NCBI GenBank assembly: GCA_965216845.1
Contig: OZ244200.1
Span: 868,001-932,000, forward strand
Origin: Panacagrimonas sp965216845
GTDB taxonomy: Bacteria > Pseudomonadota > Gammaproteobacteria > Nevskiales > Nevskiaceae
Direction of reading: 5' to 3'
Length of the DNA stretch: 64,000 nucleotides
The translations under genes and the position numbers were made by a program. The notes beneath the pieces were generated by a model that worked only from the letters and a program-made list of their open reading frames with translations, ran no database searches and was not told the DNA's origin. Shown in pieces: positions 63,324 to 64,000 of the stretch (its first letter is position 1; each line of letters starts with the position of its first letter).

Positions 63324-64000
63324 TCACGGTGGCCGCGTGCTGGCTGCGAGTCGTCGCTACGGGATTGCACCGGAACATTGGCTCGACCTGTCGACGGGGA
63401 TCAGCCCCTGGTCGTGGCTGGAAGACGCGGCCTTCCAGCCGAGCCTCGAATCATGGGCGGGCCTGCCCGAAGATCAGGACGGCTTGCTGAAAAGTGCATT
63501 GAACTACTATGGCGCGCCGGCATTGCCGGTCGCCGGGAGCCAGGCGGCGATCCAGCTGCTGCCGCGTCTGCGTGCACCGTCCCGCGTCGGCATCCTGACA
63601 CCGACCTACGCCGAACATGCCGAACACTGGCAACGTGCCGGCCATGGCGTGGAAGCCCTCCACGCCAGGCAGCTTGACCAGGCCCTGCCCAGGCTGGACG
63701 TGCTGGTGGTGTGCAACCCGAACAACCCGGATGGACGCCACCTGCGGCGCCGGCATCTGCTCGGTTATGCCGATGCGCTGGCGGCGCGTGGCGGCTGGCT
63801 GGTGGTGGATGAAGCCTTTGCCGACGCAGCGCCGGAACCCTCATTGGCAGGCGACACCCACCGCCCCGGGCTGATCGTGTTGCGCTCATTCGGCAAGTTC
63901 TTTGGGCTGGCGGGTGCGCGGCTGGGCTTCGTGATGTGCCAGGCCTGGATGCGTCGCCGCTTGCGTGAGGCGCTGGGGCCGTGGCATGTCGCCGGCCCAA
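63316..64000 (+). CDS. cobD: Threonine-phosphate decarboxylase-like PLP aminotransferase (cut by window end)
   Basis: The first 228 residues of a class I/II aminotransferase-fold enzyme; the gene continues past the window. It starts MLSHGGRVLAASRRYGIAPEHWLDLSTGISPW, typical of CobD/CobC. NPNNPDGR is the substrate/PLP-binding motif, VVDEAF carries the PLP-N1 Asp, and the Schiff-base lysine is in LRSFGKFFGLAGARLGF. It would make the aminopropanol phosphate linker used by CbiB. It overlaps cbiB by 8 bases. Confidence 0.9.
   Translation, partial: MLSHGGRVLAASRRYGIAPEHWLDLSTGISPWSWLEDAAFQPSLESWAGLPEDQDGLLKSALNYYGAPALPVAGSQAAIQLLPRLRAPSRVGILTPTYAEHAEHWQRAGHGVEALHARQLDQALPRLDVLVVCNPNNPDGRHLRRRHLLGYADALAARGGWLVVDEAFADAAPEPSLAGDTHRPGLIVLRSFGKFFGLAGARLGFVMCQAWMRRRLREALGPWHVAGP

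Overview
The window is high-GC gammaproteobacterial DNA in two parts: the integrase end of an integrative and conjugative element (ICE, about 1-12983) inserted at a tRNA-Gly gene, then about 51 kb of chromosome. The chromosomal order xthA / pyrE-argB-dut-coaBC-radC, thiS-thiG-trmB, tamA-tamB, rimB-rimK and coq7 is typical of Gammaproteobacteria with ubiquinone. A XanB2/FkbO-type chorismatase gene hints at a Xanthomonadales-like relative. A class I phosphoribulokinase beside a 2-oxoacid:ferredoxin oxidoreductase leaves carbon fixation possible. The species cannot be named from this sequence.

ICE part (1-12983). A JAMM-domain RadC-like gene is followed by three ICE conjugation genes of the PFL_4709/4710/4711 families, a small membrane protein, a TraG-N mating-pore protein and a DUF3742 protein. 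This is the T4SS tail of the ICEclc/PAGI-2 family. An AbiEi/AbiEii toxin-antitoxin pair sits as cargo between DUF3742 and the MobH-type relaxase. A divergent XRE regulator and an HTH-less LysR effector-domain protein follow, then a 617-aa tyrosine integrase with an Xre/ParS-like C-terminal domain. The integrase points into the element from the 3' end of tRNA-Gly(CCC), and the end carries several GGACTT/AAGTCC hexamers.

Chromosome, 13-32 kb. Thiamine thiazole synthesis (thiS, thiG) and trmB are followed by a coupled redox operon (GltD-like flavo/Fe-S protein, KorA, KorB), phosphoribulokinase and a Tas-type aldo/keto reductase. Next come AmpG/XthA, pyrE, argB, an SDR that carries both published halohydrin dehalogenase motifs, ArsC, dut, coaBC and radC. 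Downstream of radC lies a roughly 1.5-kb AT-richer patch holding an IS91-type transposase remnant and a secreted orphan protein. It is bounded by 15-bp direct repeats.

Chromosome, 32-54 kb. Pyruvate dehydrogenase E1 and E2 (the E2 has two almost identical lipoyl domains) are followed by the RimB-RimK-desuccinylase cluster, coq7, a SanA-like gene, the TamB/TamA/GumN operon, ttcA, a DUF2461 gene, malate dehydrogenase and the chorismatase. A vapBC pair with a clear promoter/operator, glpK, an alpha/beta hydrolase and a DUF547 gene complete this part.

Cobalamin region, 54.8-64 kb. cobS-cobC lie before a cobalamin riboswitch. The riboswitch heads a tightly overlapping run: btuB, a six-helix membrane protein (possible BtuM-like S-component), cobO, cobB, bluB, a leaderless BtuF-like protein, cbiB and cobD (cut by the window end). 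Together they would import corrinoids, adenosylate them, make the DMB lower ligand and assemble the nucleotide loop.
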